The notes under the pieces are model-generated. The model had not been told where the DNA came from. It saw only the letters and a program-made list of their open reading frames with translations, and searched no databases. Source: Mycolicibacterium boenickei (GTDB taxonomy: Bacteria; Actinomycetota; Actinomycetes; Mycobacteriales; Mycobacteriaceae). From it: a DNA stretch of 64,000 nucleotides. Made by a program: the position numbers and the translations under genes. Numbering within the stretch: the stretch's first letter is position 1; every line of letters starts with the position of its first letter. The DNA lies in the NCBI RefSeq assembly GCF_010731295.1, contig NZ_AP022579.1:558001-622000 (forward strand). The letters are read 5' to 3'. Shown here piece after piece: positions 19,629 to 28,348 of this stretch.

Positions 19629-20410
19629 CGCCTCGCCACCACCTTGGCAGGAACGGTGACCTGCGGGCTTCCGGTATCGGGGTCAGAGGTGATCCGCGCC
19701 TCGACCCCGTACACCTCGGCCAGCAAGCGCTCGGTCAGGACGTCGGCCGGCGCCCCGACCGCGACCAGCCCGCCGTCGGCAAGGACGCAGATCCGATCGC
19801 AGTAGGCCGCAGCGAGATTCAGGTCGTGCAACGCCGCGACCACGGTGGCACCGGTCTCCCGCAGCAGCTGCAGGGCCTCGTGTTGATGACGCAGATCGAG
19901 ATGGTTGGTGGGCTCGTCGAGCACGATCACGTCGGTCCGCTGCGCCAGCGCCCGGGCGATCAGCACGCGTTGCTTCTGCCCTCCCGACAGCCTGCCGTAG
20001 CCGGTCCCGCTCAGCTCGGCGATGTCCAGCGCCGTCAACGCCGCGTCGATGATCTCCCGGTCTTCGACGTTGTCGGCCTCGAAGGACCGCTTGTAGGGGG
20101 TGCGCCCCATCGCCACCATGTCGAACACGGTGAGCTCGAAATCACCGGTGGCTTCCTGTAATACCGCCGCGACCCGGCGTGCGGCCCGCTTACCCGGCAG
20201 CTTCCACACGTCGATGCCGTCGACCAGGACCTGCCCGGTACTCGGCCGCTGCGCCCGGTACAACGTGCGCAGCAGCGTGGTCTTGCCCGCGCCGTTGGGA
20301 CCCACGACGGCCAGCATCTCACCCGGGACGACCGACAACGACACGTCGGCGATCAACGGTCTGCCGCGCAGCGACACCGAGACCGCATCGAATTCCACGG
20401 CCGCCGTCAC
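19625..20410 (-). CDS. btuD: BtuD/FecE-type ABC transporter ATPase
   Basis: 261-residue ATPase: Walker A GPNGAGKTT (near 38), RLSGGQKQRVLIARALAQR signature, Walker B VIVLDEPTNHLD, H-loop AALHDLN. GTG 20410 overlaps the permease stop (GTGA); the open frame extends far upstream antisense-like and was not used. The cobalamin symbol rests on the riboswitch upstream of the operon; by sequence alone a siderophore or haem transporter is equally possible. Confidence 0.84.
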   Translation of the reverse strand: MTAAVEFDAVSVSLRGRPLIADVSLSVVPGEMLAVVGPNGAGKTTLLRTLYRAQRPSTGQVLVDGIDVWKLPGKRAARRVAAVLQEATGDFELTVFDMVAMGRTPYKRSFEADNVEDREIIDAALTALDIAELSGTGYGRLSGGQKQRVLIARALAQRTDVIVLDEPTNHLDLRHQHEALQLLRETGATVVAALHDLNLAAAYCDRICVLADGGLVAVGAPADVLTERLLAEVYGVEARITSDPDTGSPQVTVPAKVVARR

Positions 20411-21423
20411 GTCACGGCCTTTCGCCGCATCAACCACAGGAAGAACGGCCCGCCGGCGAGCGCGGTCAGGATCCCCACCGGCAGCTCCTCCGGCGCGGCC
20501 ACGGTCCGGGCCACGATGTCGCACACCACCAGGAACGCCGCGCCCAGCAAGGCCGCGGCGGGCAGCGCCCGGCGATGATCGGCACCGACCAGCAGGCGCA
20601 CCACGTGCGGCATGATCAGTCCGACGAACCCGATGGTGCCGCTGACCGCGACCATGGCCCCGACCATCAGCGCCACGACGACGAACATCCCGGCCCGGAA
20701 CCGGTGCACATCCAGCCCGAGTGAAGCGGCAGCCTCCTCCCCGGTGTAGAGCAGGTTCAGCGACCGGGTGAAAGCCAGCAGCACCACCACACCGACGAGG
20801 ACCGCCACCGCGGGCACCCAGACCATGCGCCAGGTGGCACCGCCCAGGCCGCCGAGCATCCACCGCACGGCGGCCTGCGTCTTGTGCGGATCGTCGGAGG
20901 TGACGATGAGCAGACTGGCCACCGCGGACAGCACTTCGGCCACCGCGACGCCGGCCAGGATCAACCGCGCCGTCGTCATCCGCCCACCCGAGCGGGCCAG
21001 GAAGTACACCGCGACGAGGGCGAGGAAGGCTCCGAGGAAGGCCGCCAGCGGCACGGTGACCACCTGAAGCGCACCGGCGCCGAACACCAGGATCACCACG
21101 GCCCCGACCGATGCCCCGGAGGAGACACCCAGCAGCATCGGATCGGCGAGCGGGTTGCGCACCACTGCCTGCAGCGCCATCCCGCATGCCGCCAGGCCGG
21201 CGCCCACCACGGCGCCCAGCACGACGCGGGGCAGCCGGGCGTCGAGCACGATGGATTCCCTTACCGCAGGCCAACTCTGCTCGACCAGGCCCGGGTGGAC
21301 AGCGTGTATCACGATGGCCCACACCTGGCCCGGCGGGATCGACACCGAACCGATTGCCACCCCGGCGGTCATCGCCGCGAGCAACAGCCCGGCCAGCGCG
21401 GCGAGGGTGAACCGGTAGGGCAT
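20407..21423 (-). CDS. btuC: BtuC/FecCD-type ABC transporter permease
   Basis: 338 residues with about ten membrane segments and family motifs RLPRVVLGAVVGAGLAACGM, NPLADPMLLGVSSGASVGAV (near 100) and GTIGFVGLIMPHVVRLLVG (near 265). ATG 21423 overlaps the receptor stop as TGATG; GTG 21426 is one codon upstream. Second gene of the riboswitch operon. Confidence 0.86.
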   Translation of the reverse strand: MPYRFTLAALAGLLLAAMTAGVAIGSVSIPPGQVWAIVIHAVHPGLVEQSWPAVRESIVLDARLPRVVLGAVVGAGLAACGMALQAVVRNPLADPMLLGVSSGASVGAVVILVFGAGALQVVTVPLAAFLGAFLALVAVYFLARSGGRMTTARLILAGVAVAEVLSAVASLLIVTSDDPHKTQAAVRWMLGGLGGATWRMVWVPAVAVLVGVVVLLAFTRSLNLLYTGEEAAASLGLDVHRFRAGMFVVVALMVGAMVAVSGTIGFVGLIMPHVVRLLVGADHRRALPAAALLGAAFLVVCDIVARTVAAPEELPVGILTALAGGPFFLWLMRRKAVT

Positions 21424-22406
21424 CACACGAACCGGTCCGGGTGCAGCTGCCGGGCCAGCGCGTCCACCGCCCGGCCCACCCGCACGCCGACCACCACCGA
21501 GGACAACGGGAGCACCGCGAACCGCTGCTGAGCGACTGCCGGAACATGCTGCAGCAGAGGATGTTCGGTCAGGAACCGCTTTTTCTCGGCGACCGGCTGG
21601 TCTCCGTAGTCATAGATCACGATGACCTCGGGCTCCCGCTCGGCGAACTGCTCGAAGGACACGTCGCCCCACACCTTGGGGACATCGGCGAACACGTTGA
21701 CCCCGCCGGCGGCCTCGATCATCAGGTTGCCTATGCCCTTGCCGCCCGAAGTGAACACGGTCGCCTCGCCGCTGTCGTAGACCGCGACCCGTAACGGCTG
21801 GACCCCGCGCAGCCTGTCCGCCGAATCCGCGAGTTCACGGTGCAGCTTCTCGATCTGCTGTCCGGCCCGGTCCGCGACCCCGAATATCGTTCCGATGTTG
21901 CGGATTTCGTCATCCACGGTGGACATCGTGACCGGCTCGGGCCGGCAATCCTCGATGTTGAGGTAGGTGTGCACTCCGGCATCGGCCAGGCGTTGCCTGC
22001 TGCGGCCCTCTTTCTCGTCGAACGCGCTGTCCCAGCCGCCGTACACGAAATCAGGTTCGACGGCCAGTAACGATTCGTAGGACGGGTATTCCTTGGCCAG
22101 CACGGGAACGGCGTCGTAGGCGGCCCGGTACTCGGGCAGGATCTGGTCGTCGAGGTAGGACGTGCCGACCATGGATCTTTCGAGTCCCAGCGCCAGCAGC
22201 GTCTCGATCGCGTGCTGGTTGAGTGCGACCGCGCGGGCGGGCGGGCGGTCATAGGTGCTGCTGACGCCGCAATTGTCCACGGTGACCGGGAATCCCGGTG
22301 GAGCGTCGCCCTCGGTCTCGGGCGTCGCGGTCGAGGCGCACCCCGAGACCAGTAGCGCCGACGCGAGTCCGGCGATCAGCCAACGAGCAGCCATGGGCGT
22401 ACCCAT
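21423..22406 (-). CDS. btuF: Periplasmic-binding lipoprotein, BtuF-like
   Basis: 327 residues with lipobox LLVSGC, then a helical-backbone periplasmic binding domain (PPARAVALNQHAIETLLALGL, EPDFVYGGWDSAF, EVIVIYDYGDQPVAEKKRFL). This class carries cobalamin, siderophores or haem. ATG 22406 has GGAGAGG directly upstream; ATG 22394 is an alternative. The cobalamin riboswitch at 22443-22553 lies on the same strand immediately upstream, arguing for corrinoid uptake. Homologues labelled as F420-0 or Fe receptors are an alternative reading. Confidence 0.8.
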   Translation of the reverse strand: MGTPMAARWLIAGLASALLVSGCASTATPETEGDAPPGFPVTVDNCGVSSTYDRPPARAVALNQHAIETLLALGLERSMVGTSYLDDQILPEYRAAYDAVPVLAKEYPSYESLLAVEPDFVYGGWDSAFDEKEGRSRQRLADAGVHTYLNIEDCRPEPVTMSTVDDEIRNIGTIFGVADRAGQQIEKLHRELADSADRLRGVQPLRVAVYDSGEATVFTSGGKGIGNLMIEAAGGVNVFADVPKVWGDVSFEQFAEREPEVIVIYDYGDQPVAEKKRFLTEHPLLQHVPAVAQQRFAVLPLSSVVVGVRVGRAVDALARQLHPDRFV

Positions 22407-22442
22407 CCTCTCCGGGGAGATCCGCCCCAGTACGTGCGAGGT

Positions 22443-22553
22443 GGCGACTGCGGTGCGTATCTGGCTCTCGACTCCTCAGCGGAGGCTGATCGGTCGATCA
22501 CAGTGGCGGGACCGCGCCGGATTCACACCGGCTTCCACGATCCGCAGTCGCCC
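22443..22553 (-). ncRNA. Cobalamin (B12) riboswitch upstream of btuFCD-like operon
   Basis: Read on the minus strand, the element has the conserved core GCCGGTGTGAATCCGGCGC then GGTCCCGCCACTGT, and a B12-box-like GAGAGCCAGATAC. An 11-bp P1 helix closes it: GGCGACTGCGG (22552-22542) with CCGCAGTCGCC (22453-22443). A possible -10 TACCAT lies at 22565-22570, next to the rpsR2 stop. The btuF start is 37 bases downstream. Cobalamin riboswitches normally repress uptake genes when B12 is plentiful. Confidence 0.88.
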
Positions 22554-22572
22554 TATCGCCTCGAATGGTAGG

Positions 22573-22836
22573 TCAAGCGGGGCCGACCACCGGCAGCAGC
22601 GCCATCTCCCTGGCGTTCTTGATCGCCGTGGCGACCTGCCGCTGCTGCTGAGGAGTGAGCCCGGTGATACGCCGGGACCGGATCTTGCCCCGCTCACTGA
22701 TGAAGGTGCGCAGCAGGTGGACCTCCTTGTAGTCGACCTGCGTCACCCCGAGGGCGGTCAACTGATTACGCCTCGGCTTCTTGAGGTCGGTGACCGGTGG
22801 GCGCTTCTTGGTGTTCTTCCGGGAATTCGCCGCCAT
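22573..22836 (-). CDS. rpsR2: Alternative (zinc-independent) ribosomal protein bS18
   Basis: 87-residue S18 with [19 protein letters not shown] and the C-terminal [20 protein letters not shown]. No Cys at all, so no zinc site (C-minus paralogue). ATG 22836 overlaps the rpsN2 stop (TGATG). Last gene of rpmB2-rpmG2-rpsN2-rpsR2, which replaces Cys-containing proteins under zinc limitation in mycobacteria. Confidence 0.95.
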   Translation of the reverse strand: MAANSRKNTKKRPPVTDLKKPRRNQLTALGVTQVDYKEVHLLRTFISERGKIRSRRITGLTPQQQRQVATAIKNAREMALLPVVGPA

Positions 22837-23141
22837 CACCAACTCGACTTCCGCACACCCGGCAGCTCACCGCGGTGCGCCATCTCGCGCACCCGCACCC
22901 GCGACAGCCCGAACTTGCGCAGGTGCCCGCGCGGGCGGCCGTCGACCGAGTCTCGGTTGCGCAGCCGCACCGGACTCGAATCACGCGGCAGCCGTTGCAG
23001 TGCCGAGACCGCCGCGGCGCGCTGCTCCCGCGTGCTGGCCGGATTGCGGATTGCCTCCTTGAGTTCGGCCCGTCGTTCGGCGTAGCGCTCGACGAGTTTG
23101 CGGCGCTGCTCGTTCTTGACGATCTTGGATCGCTTGGCCAT
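22836..23141 (-). CDS. rpsN2: Alternative ribosomal protein uS14
   Basis: 101-residue S14 of the long, zinc-free type: [20 protein letters not shown] start, and [20 protein letters not shown] where the zinc type carries CxxC pairs. No Cys in the protein. ATG 23141 overlaps the rpmG2 stop (ATGA). Confidence 0.95.
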   Translation of the reverse strand: MAKRSKIVKNEQRRKLVERYAERRAELKEAIRNPASTREQRAAAVSALQRLPRDSSPVRLRNRDSVDGRPRGHLRKFGLSRVRVREMAHRGELPGVRKSSW

Positions 23142-23305
23142 CAGCGCTCCTCGCGGAAGTCGACGTGGCGGCGGACGATCGGGTCGTACTTGCGCAGCAC
23201 GATCCGGTCCGGGTCGTTGCGGCGGTTCTTGCGGGTGACGTAGGTGTACCCCGTCCCCGCGGTCGATCGCAGTTTCACGATCGGCCGGATATCAGTGCTG
23301 GCCAT
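23141..23305 (-). CDS. rpmG2: Alternative ribosomal protein bL33
   Basis: 54 residues, [20 protein letters not shown] through [20 protein letters not shown], the L33 pattern with all four zinc cysteines absent. Too short for a 60-residue cutoff but certain by sequence and context. Overlaps both neighbours by start/stop sharing. Confidence 0.94.
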   Translation of the reverse strand: MASTDIRPIVKLRSTAGTGYTYVTRKNRRNDPDRIVLRKYDPIVRRHVDFREER

Positions 23306-23541
23306 CAGATCTTCTCCCCTGCGCTACGCAGCCGCGCCACCACGGCCTCGATGCCGTCGCGGTCGATCACCTTGATTCCCTTGGCGCTGACCCGAAGCCG
23401 GATCCGGCGTCCCTCTCCGGGCAGGTAGTAGGTCTTCGTCTGGATGTTGGGGTTCCAACGGCGGCGACTGCGCTTGTGCGAGTGCGACACCGTGTTGCCG
23501 AACCCGGGCGAGCGCCCGGTGACTTGGCAGTGGGCAGACAT
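23305..23541 (-). CDS. rpmB2: Alternative ribosomal protein bL28
   Basis: 78-residue L28, [20 protein letters not shown] then [16 protein letters not shown]. One Cys remains (HCQVT) where zinc forms have CxxC, so the zinc site is broken. First gene of the operon; AAGGAG precedes ATG 23541, and a Zur-type operator lies 33 bases upstream. Confidence 0.95.
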   Translation of the reverse strand: MSAHCQVTGRSPGFGNTVSHSHKRSRRRWNPNIQTKTYYLPGEGRRIRLRVSAKGIKVIDRDGIEAVVARLRSAGEKI

Positions 23542-23574
23542 GGGTCTCCTTCGGATGGGGTAGCCTCACGATAA

Positions 23575-23589
23575 TGATAATCGTTTTCA
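23575..23589. promoter_or_regulatory. Zur-type operator between rpmB2 operon and mrf
   Basis: TGATAATCGTTTTCA, close to the palindrome at 12192. It is 33 bases from rpmB2 and 24 from mrf, placed to silence both divergent units when zinc is present. Confidence 0.85.
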
Positions 23590-23613
23590 ACAACAACCCG
23601 ATCGGGAGGTGCG

Positions 23614-24792
23614 GTGCGAACCCCTGTGGTGCTGATCGCCGGTCAAGGTGACAGCGACGGTGTAGCGGAAGAACTGGGCCGCAGGCCGGGAACGGTGCTG
23701 GTGCGCCACACCTTCGACGGTCAGGTGGTGCTGCGGACCGTGGCCGACGGCGGCGGGACATCCGACCTCGCCCTGGAGCTGGCCCACGGATGCGTGTCCT
23801 GCACGGTCCGCGACGACCTGCTGATCCTGTTGCGGCGCCTGCACCGGCGCAGCGACGTGGAGCGCATCGTCGTGCAGTTGATGCCCTGGCTGGAGGCCGA
23901 GCCCGTGTGCTGGGCGATCAACACCATCCGGGTCCACGTCGGCCCGGGTTATCTCGACGGGCCTGCAGCCCGCGACGTCGAGATCGAGGCGGTGATCGCA
24001 AGCCTGGACGCGAGCGTCTGGCTGCAACAGTCCGTCGGCGACGAGGAACTGCCCGACGGACGCACCGTCGCCCAGGTGGTCGTCGGGCAGGCCGAGTTCG
24101 CCGACATGCTGGTGCTCAACGAGCCCGACGCCACCACACTCGCCGTGCTGCGCCGGCTCGCTCCCCGCGCCCGCATCACCGTCGGCCCCGACCGGGTCGA
24201 ACTGGGCCTGGCACATCTGGAAGCGAACAGCCGACGGGGACGCACCGCGACACCGCACGATCCGCTCCTGGCCGGCGAACCACCGCTGGAACCCGACGAT
24301 GAGGTCATCATCGTCGAGTTCGCCGCTCGCCGGCCGTTTCACCCGATGCGCCTGCACGACGCCGTCGACCACCTGCTGGACGGCGTGGTGCGCACCCGCG
24401 GGCGGGCCTGGCTGGCCAACCGCCCCGCCGATGTCATGTGGATCGAATCCGCGGGCGGCGGAATGCATTTCAGCAATGCCGGCAAATGGCTGGCGGCGAT
24501 GGACGCCACCGAACGCGCCTACACCGACCCGGAACGGCTGGCGATCGCCGCGATCGACTGGCACCACGAGTTCGGCGATCGTCACATCTCGCTGACCGTG
24601 CTGGTCTGCGGCGCCCGGCCCGGCGAGGTCATCGAGGCACTGCGCGGCGCGCTGCTCACCGACGACGAACTGGCGCGACCCGACGAATGGGCCCACTATC
24701 CGGACCCGTTCGGGGATTGGCACGAAGAACCGTGTCTGCCCGGCATCGAAGAGCCCGCGACATCCGCCTACACAGAAGGGGAATCCCAATGA
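23614..24792 (+). CDS. mrf: MRF-like CobW-family protein (ribosome hibernation recruitment factor homologue)
   Basis: 392-residue COG0523 relative with a degenerate nucleotide site: the expected Walker A GxxGxGKT reads [11 protein letters not shown], lacking the Lys. The metal-site-like [12 protein letters not shown] and C-terminal CobW domain ([18 protein letters not shown]) are retained. In M. smegmatis a Zur-regulated gene at this position (MRF, Rv0106 family) recruits protein Y to C-minus ribosomes; function here is inferred from sequence type and context. GTG start after GGGAGG. Overlaps rpmE2 by ATGA. Confidence 0.82.
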   Translation: MRTPVVLIAGQGDSDGVAEELGRRPGTVLVRHTFDGQVVLRTVADGGGTSDLALELAHGCVSCTVRDDLLILLRRLHRRSDVERIVVQLMPWLEAEPVCWAINTIRVHVGPGYLDGPAARDVEIEAVIASLDASVWLQQSVGDEELPDGRTVAQVVVGQAEFADMLVLNEPDATTLAVLRRLAPRARITVGPDRVELGLAHLEANSRRGRTATPHDPLLAGEPPLEPDDEVIIVEFAARRPFHPMRLHDAVDHLLDGVVRTRGRAWLANRPADVMWIESAGGGMHFSNAGKWLAAMDATERAYTDPERLAIAAIDWHHEFGDRHISLTVLVCGARPGEVIEALRGALLTDDELARPDEWAHYPDPFGDWHEEPCLPGIEEPATSAYTEGESQ

Positions 24793-25043
24793 AGCCCGAC
24801 ATCCACCCCGACTATCACCCCGTGGTGTTCCAGGACGCCGCGACCGGCACCCAGTTCCTCACCCGGTCGACGGCCACCAGCGAGCGCACCATCGACTGGC
24901 CCACCGCCCAGGGAATTCAGACCTATCCGTTGATCGTCGTCGACGTCACCAGCGACTCACACCCGTTCTGGACCGGGTCGGCCAGGCACATCGACTCGGC
25001 CGGACAGGTGGAGAAGTTCCGGCGGCGTTACGGCCGCCGCTAG
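24789..25043 (+). CDS. rpmE2: Type B ribosomal protein bL31
   Basis: 84-residue L31 of the long zinc-free type: [34 protein letters not shown] and ending KFRRRYGRR. No Cys. ATG overlaps the mrf stop, so it is co-induced with mrf under zinc starvation. Confidence 0.95.
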   Translation: MKPDIHPDYHPVVFQDAATGTQFLTRSTATSERTIDWPTAQGIQTYPLIVVDVTSDSHPFWTGSARHIDSAGQVEKFRRRYGRR

Positions 25044-25058
25044 CCATAGGGTGGGGCC

Positions 25059-25982
25059 ATGCGGCTCAAGCCCGGCAGACCCGACCTGGCCCCCTATGCG
25101 CGGTACTTCGACGCGCCGCCGGCTTCCGCGCAATCCCCGGTCACCGTCAGCTGGGCCGGGGTCAGCACGCTGCTGGTCGACGACGGCACGTCGGCGGTTC
25201 TCACCGACGGATTCTTCTCGCGGCCTGCGTTGCCGACCGTCGTCCTGGGCAAGCTTTCGCCGTCACTGCCCCGCATCGACGGCAGCCTGGCCCGCCTCGG
25301 CATCGACCGGCTCGAAGCGGTGCTGCCGGTGCACACCCACTTCGACCACGCCATGGACTCGGCGGTGGTGGCCAGGCGCACCGGCGCGCGACTGGTCGGC
25401 GGCACCTCGACGGCCCAGGTCGGCGTCGGCGGCAGGCTTGCCCCCGAGCAGATCGTCACGGTCACCCCGGGCGAAGCCGTCACCCTCGGCGCCTTTGAGG
25501 TCACACTCTTCGAGTCCGAGCACTGCCCACCGGACCGCTTCCCCGGCGTGATCACCACGCCCGTCGTTCCGCCGGTGAAGACCTCGGCGTACAAGTGCGG
25601 CGAGGCCTGGTCGACCCTGGTGCACCATCGGCCCAGCGACCACCGCGTGCTGATCGTCGGCAGCGCCGGCGCGGTGCCGGGCGCGCTGGCCGGGCAGCAC
25701 GCCGAGGTGGTGTACCTGGGGATCGGCCAACTCGGGCTGCAGTCCGAGCGGTACTTCGAGAGCTACTGGGCCGAGACCGTGCGCACGGTCGGCGCGCGCC
25801 GCGTCGTGCTGATCCACTGGGACGACTTCTTCCGCCCGCTGCACAAACCGTTGCGCGCACTGCCGTACGCCGGTGACGACCTCGACGTCTCGATGCGGAT
25901 CCTGACCCGGCTGGCCGAACGTGACAATGTCAGCCTGCACCTGCCGACCCTGTGGGAACGCGCCGACCCGTGGCTCAGCTGA
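25059..25982 (+). CDS. Metallo-beta-lactamase fold hydrolase (Rv3577-like)
   Basis: 307 residues with the metal motif PVHTHFDHAMD near residue 88 (HxHxDH), further His in FESEHCPPDRFPG and LIHWDDF. Substrate unknown. Homologue of the gene between lppH and arsB2 in M. tuberculosis by position. The end overlaps the GDPD gene by 8 bases (convergent). Confidence 0.85.
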   Translation: MRLKPGRPDLAPYARYFDAPPASAQSPVTVSWAGVSTLLVDDGTSAVLTDGFFSRPALPTVVLGKLSPSLPRIDGSLARLGIDRLEAVLPVHTHFDHAMDSAVVARRTGARLVGGTSTAQVGVGGRLAPEQIVTVTPGEAVTLGAFEVTLFESEHCPPDRFPGVITTPVVPPVKTSAYKCGEAWSTLVHHRPSDHRVLIVGSAGAVPGALAGQHAEVVYLGIGQLGLQSERYFESYWAETVRTVGARRVVLIHWDDFFRPLHKPLRALPYAGDDLDVSMRILTRLAERDNVSLHLPTLWERADPWLS

Positions 25983-26952
25983 GCCGCTGAAACGCCGGCG
26001 GCAACGGCAGGCCCAGATCTGCCAGCACACCGCGCAGCCGCGTCGGGTAATCGGTGATGAGGCCGTCGACGCCGTCCGCGATCAGCGCCCGCATGGCCGC
26101 CGGATCGTTGACGGTCCACGGAGTCACCTTCAGACCCAACGCATGTGCCCGCTCCACGAACCCCCGGTCCACCAGCTGATACTGAGGCGACAGCACGGTG
26201 GCGCCCACCGACCTGGCGCCGGCGATCGGATCGGCTTCCGTGGCCGGATCGACCCCACCCAGCCACGGAGAACCGGGCACCCACGTCGTGTCATCCCACA
26301 GCGCCACCCGTGGCATCGACGGCTCGGCCCGCTGCACCAACGGCAGGGTGCGCCAGTCGAAACTCTGGATGTCGACCTTGTCGACCTTGCCCGCAGCGCG
26401 CACGGCGCCCAGGATCACGCCGACGAATTCCTCTGGTGCGGCCGATGTTTCGGGCTTGTCCGCCTCGATCTTCGTCTCGATGTTGAACCGCACGTCGGCG
26501 TGGTAGGCGTCGGTCAGCTCGAACACCTCGGGCAAGGTGGCGATCTTGTTGCCGCGCACCACTTCGGCGTCGGGAAACCCGCTGAGCAGCTTGCCGCAGT
26601 CCAGGGTGCGGATCTGCTCGAGGGTGAGATCGTGCACCAGCTGCCCGACGTACGGGTACATCGGGTCGCCCGGGAACGCCGGGCCGGTGTCGGTGCATTT
26701 GGTCTCGTCGATCCGGGGGTCGTGCCACACCAGGGGTTGCTTGTCCCTCGTCAGCACGATGTCGAGCTCAAGCGTGCTGACCCCGAGCTCCAACGACTTC
26801 GCGAAGGCCCGCAGCGACTCCTCGGTCGTCTCGCCGCGCCCGCCACGGTGCGACTGCAGGTCGAATCCGGCGGGCGCCGCGACGGCAGGCGGGACAGACT
26901 GGAACGCGGCAGCCAGAGCGAACAACAGGACCATGGAAACGGCAGGACGCAT
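25975..26952 (-). CDS. Secreted glycerophosphodiester phosphodiesterase
   Basis: 325 residues with signal peptide (MRPAVSMVLLFALAAAF to AVAAPA) and GDPD motifs: SHRGGRGETTEESLRAF, LELDIVLTRDKQPLVWHD and FNIETKIE, plus C-terminal PWTVNDPAAMRALIADGVDG. It would hydrolyse glycerophosphodiesters outside the membrane to glycerol-3-phosphate. ATG 26952 chosen over a TTG three codons upstream. Confidence 0.9.
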   Translation of the reverse strand: MRPAVSMVLLFALAAAFQSVPPAVAAPAGFDLQSHRGGRGETTEESLRAFAKSLELGVSTLELDIVLTRDKQPLVWHDPRIDETKCTDTGPAFPGDPMYPYVGQLVHDLTLEQIRTLDCGKLLSGFPDAEVVRGNKIATLPEVFELTDAYHADVRFNIETKIEADKPETSAAPEEFVGVILGAVRAAGKVDKVDIQSFDWRTLPLVQRAEPSMPRVALWDDTTWVPGSPWLGGVDPATEADPIAGARSVGATVLSPQYQLVDRGFVERAHALGLKVTPWTVNDPAAMRALIADGVDGLITDYPTRLRGVLADLGLPLPPAFQRLS

Positions 26953-27023
26953 GGTCAGCAACGCTATCGAGCAAGCCCGGTACGGTCAGGTCCGCGCGGC
27001 CCGGCCGCGCGAATCGTCATCGG

Positions 27024-28286
27024 ATGTTCGACTGGCCGAAAGGATCCACGCCGTTGATTCTGGCCCTGGTGCTGCTGGCCGTCGTGTTGGTGTTCGCGCT
27101 GGCGCGACCCGAGGGCTGGCCCGAGGCCGTCGTGGCGATCCCGGCGGCCGGGCTGCTGATCGCCTGCGACGTGATCTCGCCGGACGAGGCGCTGGCCGAA
27201 GCCGAACGCCTGCTGCCCGTGGTCGGATTCCTGGCGGCCGTGCTGGTGCTGGCCCACCTGTGCGACGACGAAGGCCTGTTCCATGCCGCGGGCACGCTGA
27301 TGGCCCGGGCCAGCAGGGGTGATTCCCGGCGGCTGCTCACCCGGGTGTTCCTGATCGGGGCGACGACGACGGCCGTGCTGAGCCTGGACGCGACCGTGGT
27401 GCTGCTGACGCCGGTGCTACTGGCCACCGCGCGCACCCTGTCGATACCGCCGCGGCCGCATGCCTATGCCAGCGCGCATCTGGCCAACTCCGCGTCGCTG
27501 CTGTTTCCGGTGTCGAATCTGACGAACCTGTTGGCCTTCGCCGTGGCCGGATTGTCGTTCACGGAATTCAGCGCGGTGATGGCGCTGCCCTGGCTGGCCG
27601 TCATCGCCGTCGAGTTCGTCATACTGCGCGTGTTCTTCCGTCACGAGTTGAAACACCCGGCCGCCGACGTGACTCCCCCGCCGCCCGAGGTGCCGGTGTT
27701 CGTGCTCGTTGTGCTGGGTCTGACGCTGGCGGGTTTCGTCGTCACCTCGGTGTTCGATGTGTCGCCGGCCTGGGCCGCGCTGGCCGGCGCGGTGGTGCTC
27801 GGGGTACGCAGTCTGGCCCAGCGTCGCAGCACGGTGGGCGGGATCGTGCGCGCCGTCAATGCGCCGTTCCTGGCGTTCGTGCTGTGCCTGGGCATCGTGG
27901 TCGATGCGGTCGTGCAGAACGGCCTCGGCGACGCCATGCGCGGGGTGCTTCCGGTCGGCGACTCGCTGCCCGCACTGTTGGGTCTGGCGGCGGTGGCGGC
28001 CGTGCTGGCCAATCTGGTCAACAACCTGCCCGCCGTGCTGGTACTGCTACCGCTGGTGGCAGGCGCCGGACCCGCAGCGGTGCTGGCGGTGCTGATCGGG
28101 GTCAACGTCGGCCCCAACCTGACCTACGTCGGCTCACTGTCAAACCTGCTGTGGCGCAATGTAGTTCACCGAGACGGCCTGTCCGCGCGGTTCACCGAGT
28201 TCAGCCGGGTGGGCCTGGCGACCGTGCCGTTCACCTTGGTGGCCGGCGTGCTGGCGCTGTGGGCCGGCCTACGGGTCCTCGGCTGA
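27024..28286 (+). CDS. arsB2: ArsB/SLC13-type anion transporter (ArsB2-like)
   Basis: 420-residue membrane protein with about eleven hydrophobic helices and two related halves, each with an ion-transporter helix hairpin (SLDATVVLLTPVLLATARTL; NLVNNLPAVLVLLPLVAGAG). Matches the position of arsB2 in M. tuberculosis. No arsR or arsC nearby, so arsenite export is not established; a general anion permease is as likely. Confidence 0.84.
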   Translation: MFDWPKGSTPLILALVLLAVVLVFALARPEGWPEAVVAIPAAGLLIACDVISPDEALAEAERLLPVVGFLAAVLVLAHLCDDEGLFHAAGTLMARASRGDSRRLLTRVFLIGATTTAVLSLDATVVLLTPVLLATARTLSIPPRPHAYASAHLANSASLLFPVSNLTNLLAFAVAGLSFTEFSAVMALPWLAVIAVEFVILRVFFRHELKHPAADVTPPPPEVPVFVLVVLGLTLAGFVVTSVFDVSPAWAALAGAVVLGVRSLAQRRSTVGGIVRAVNAPFLAFVLCLGIVVDAVVQNGLGDAMRGVLPVGDSLPALLGLAAVAAVLANLVNNLPAVLVLLPLVAGAGPAAVLAVLIGVNVGPNLTYVGSLSNLLWRNVVHRDGLSARFTEFSRVGLATVPFTLVAGVLALWAGLRVLG

Positions 28287-28348
28287 CGGGCGACACCGTT
28301 AACTTGCCGGTGCCACCCCGTTCGCATTGACCCGGTAGCACGGCAAGG

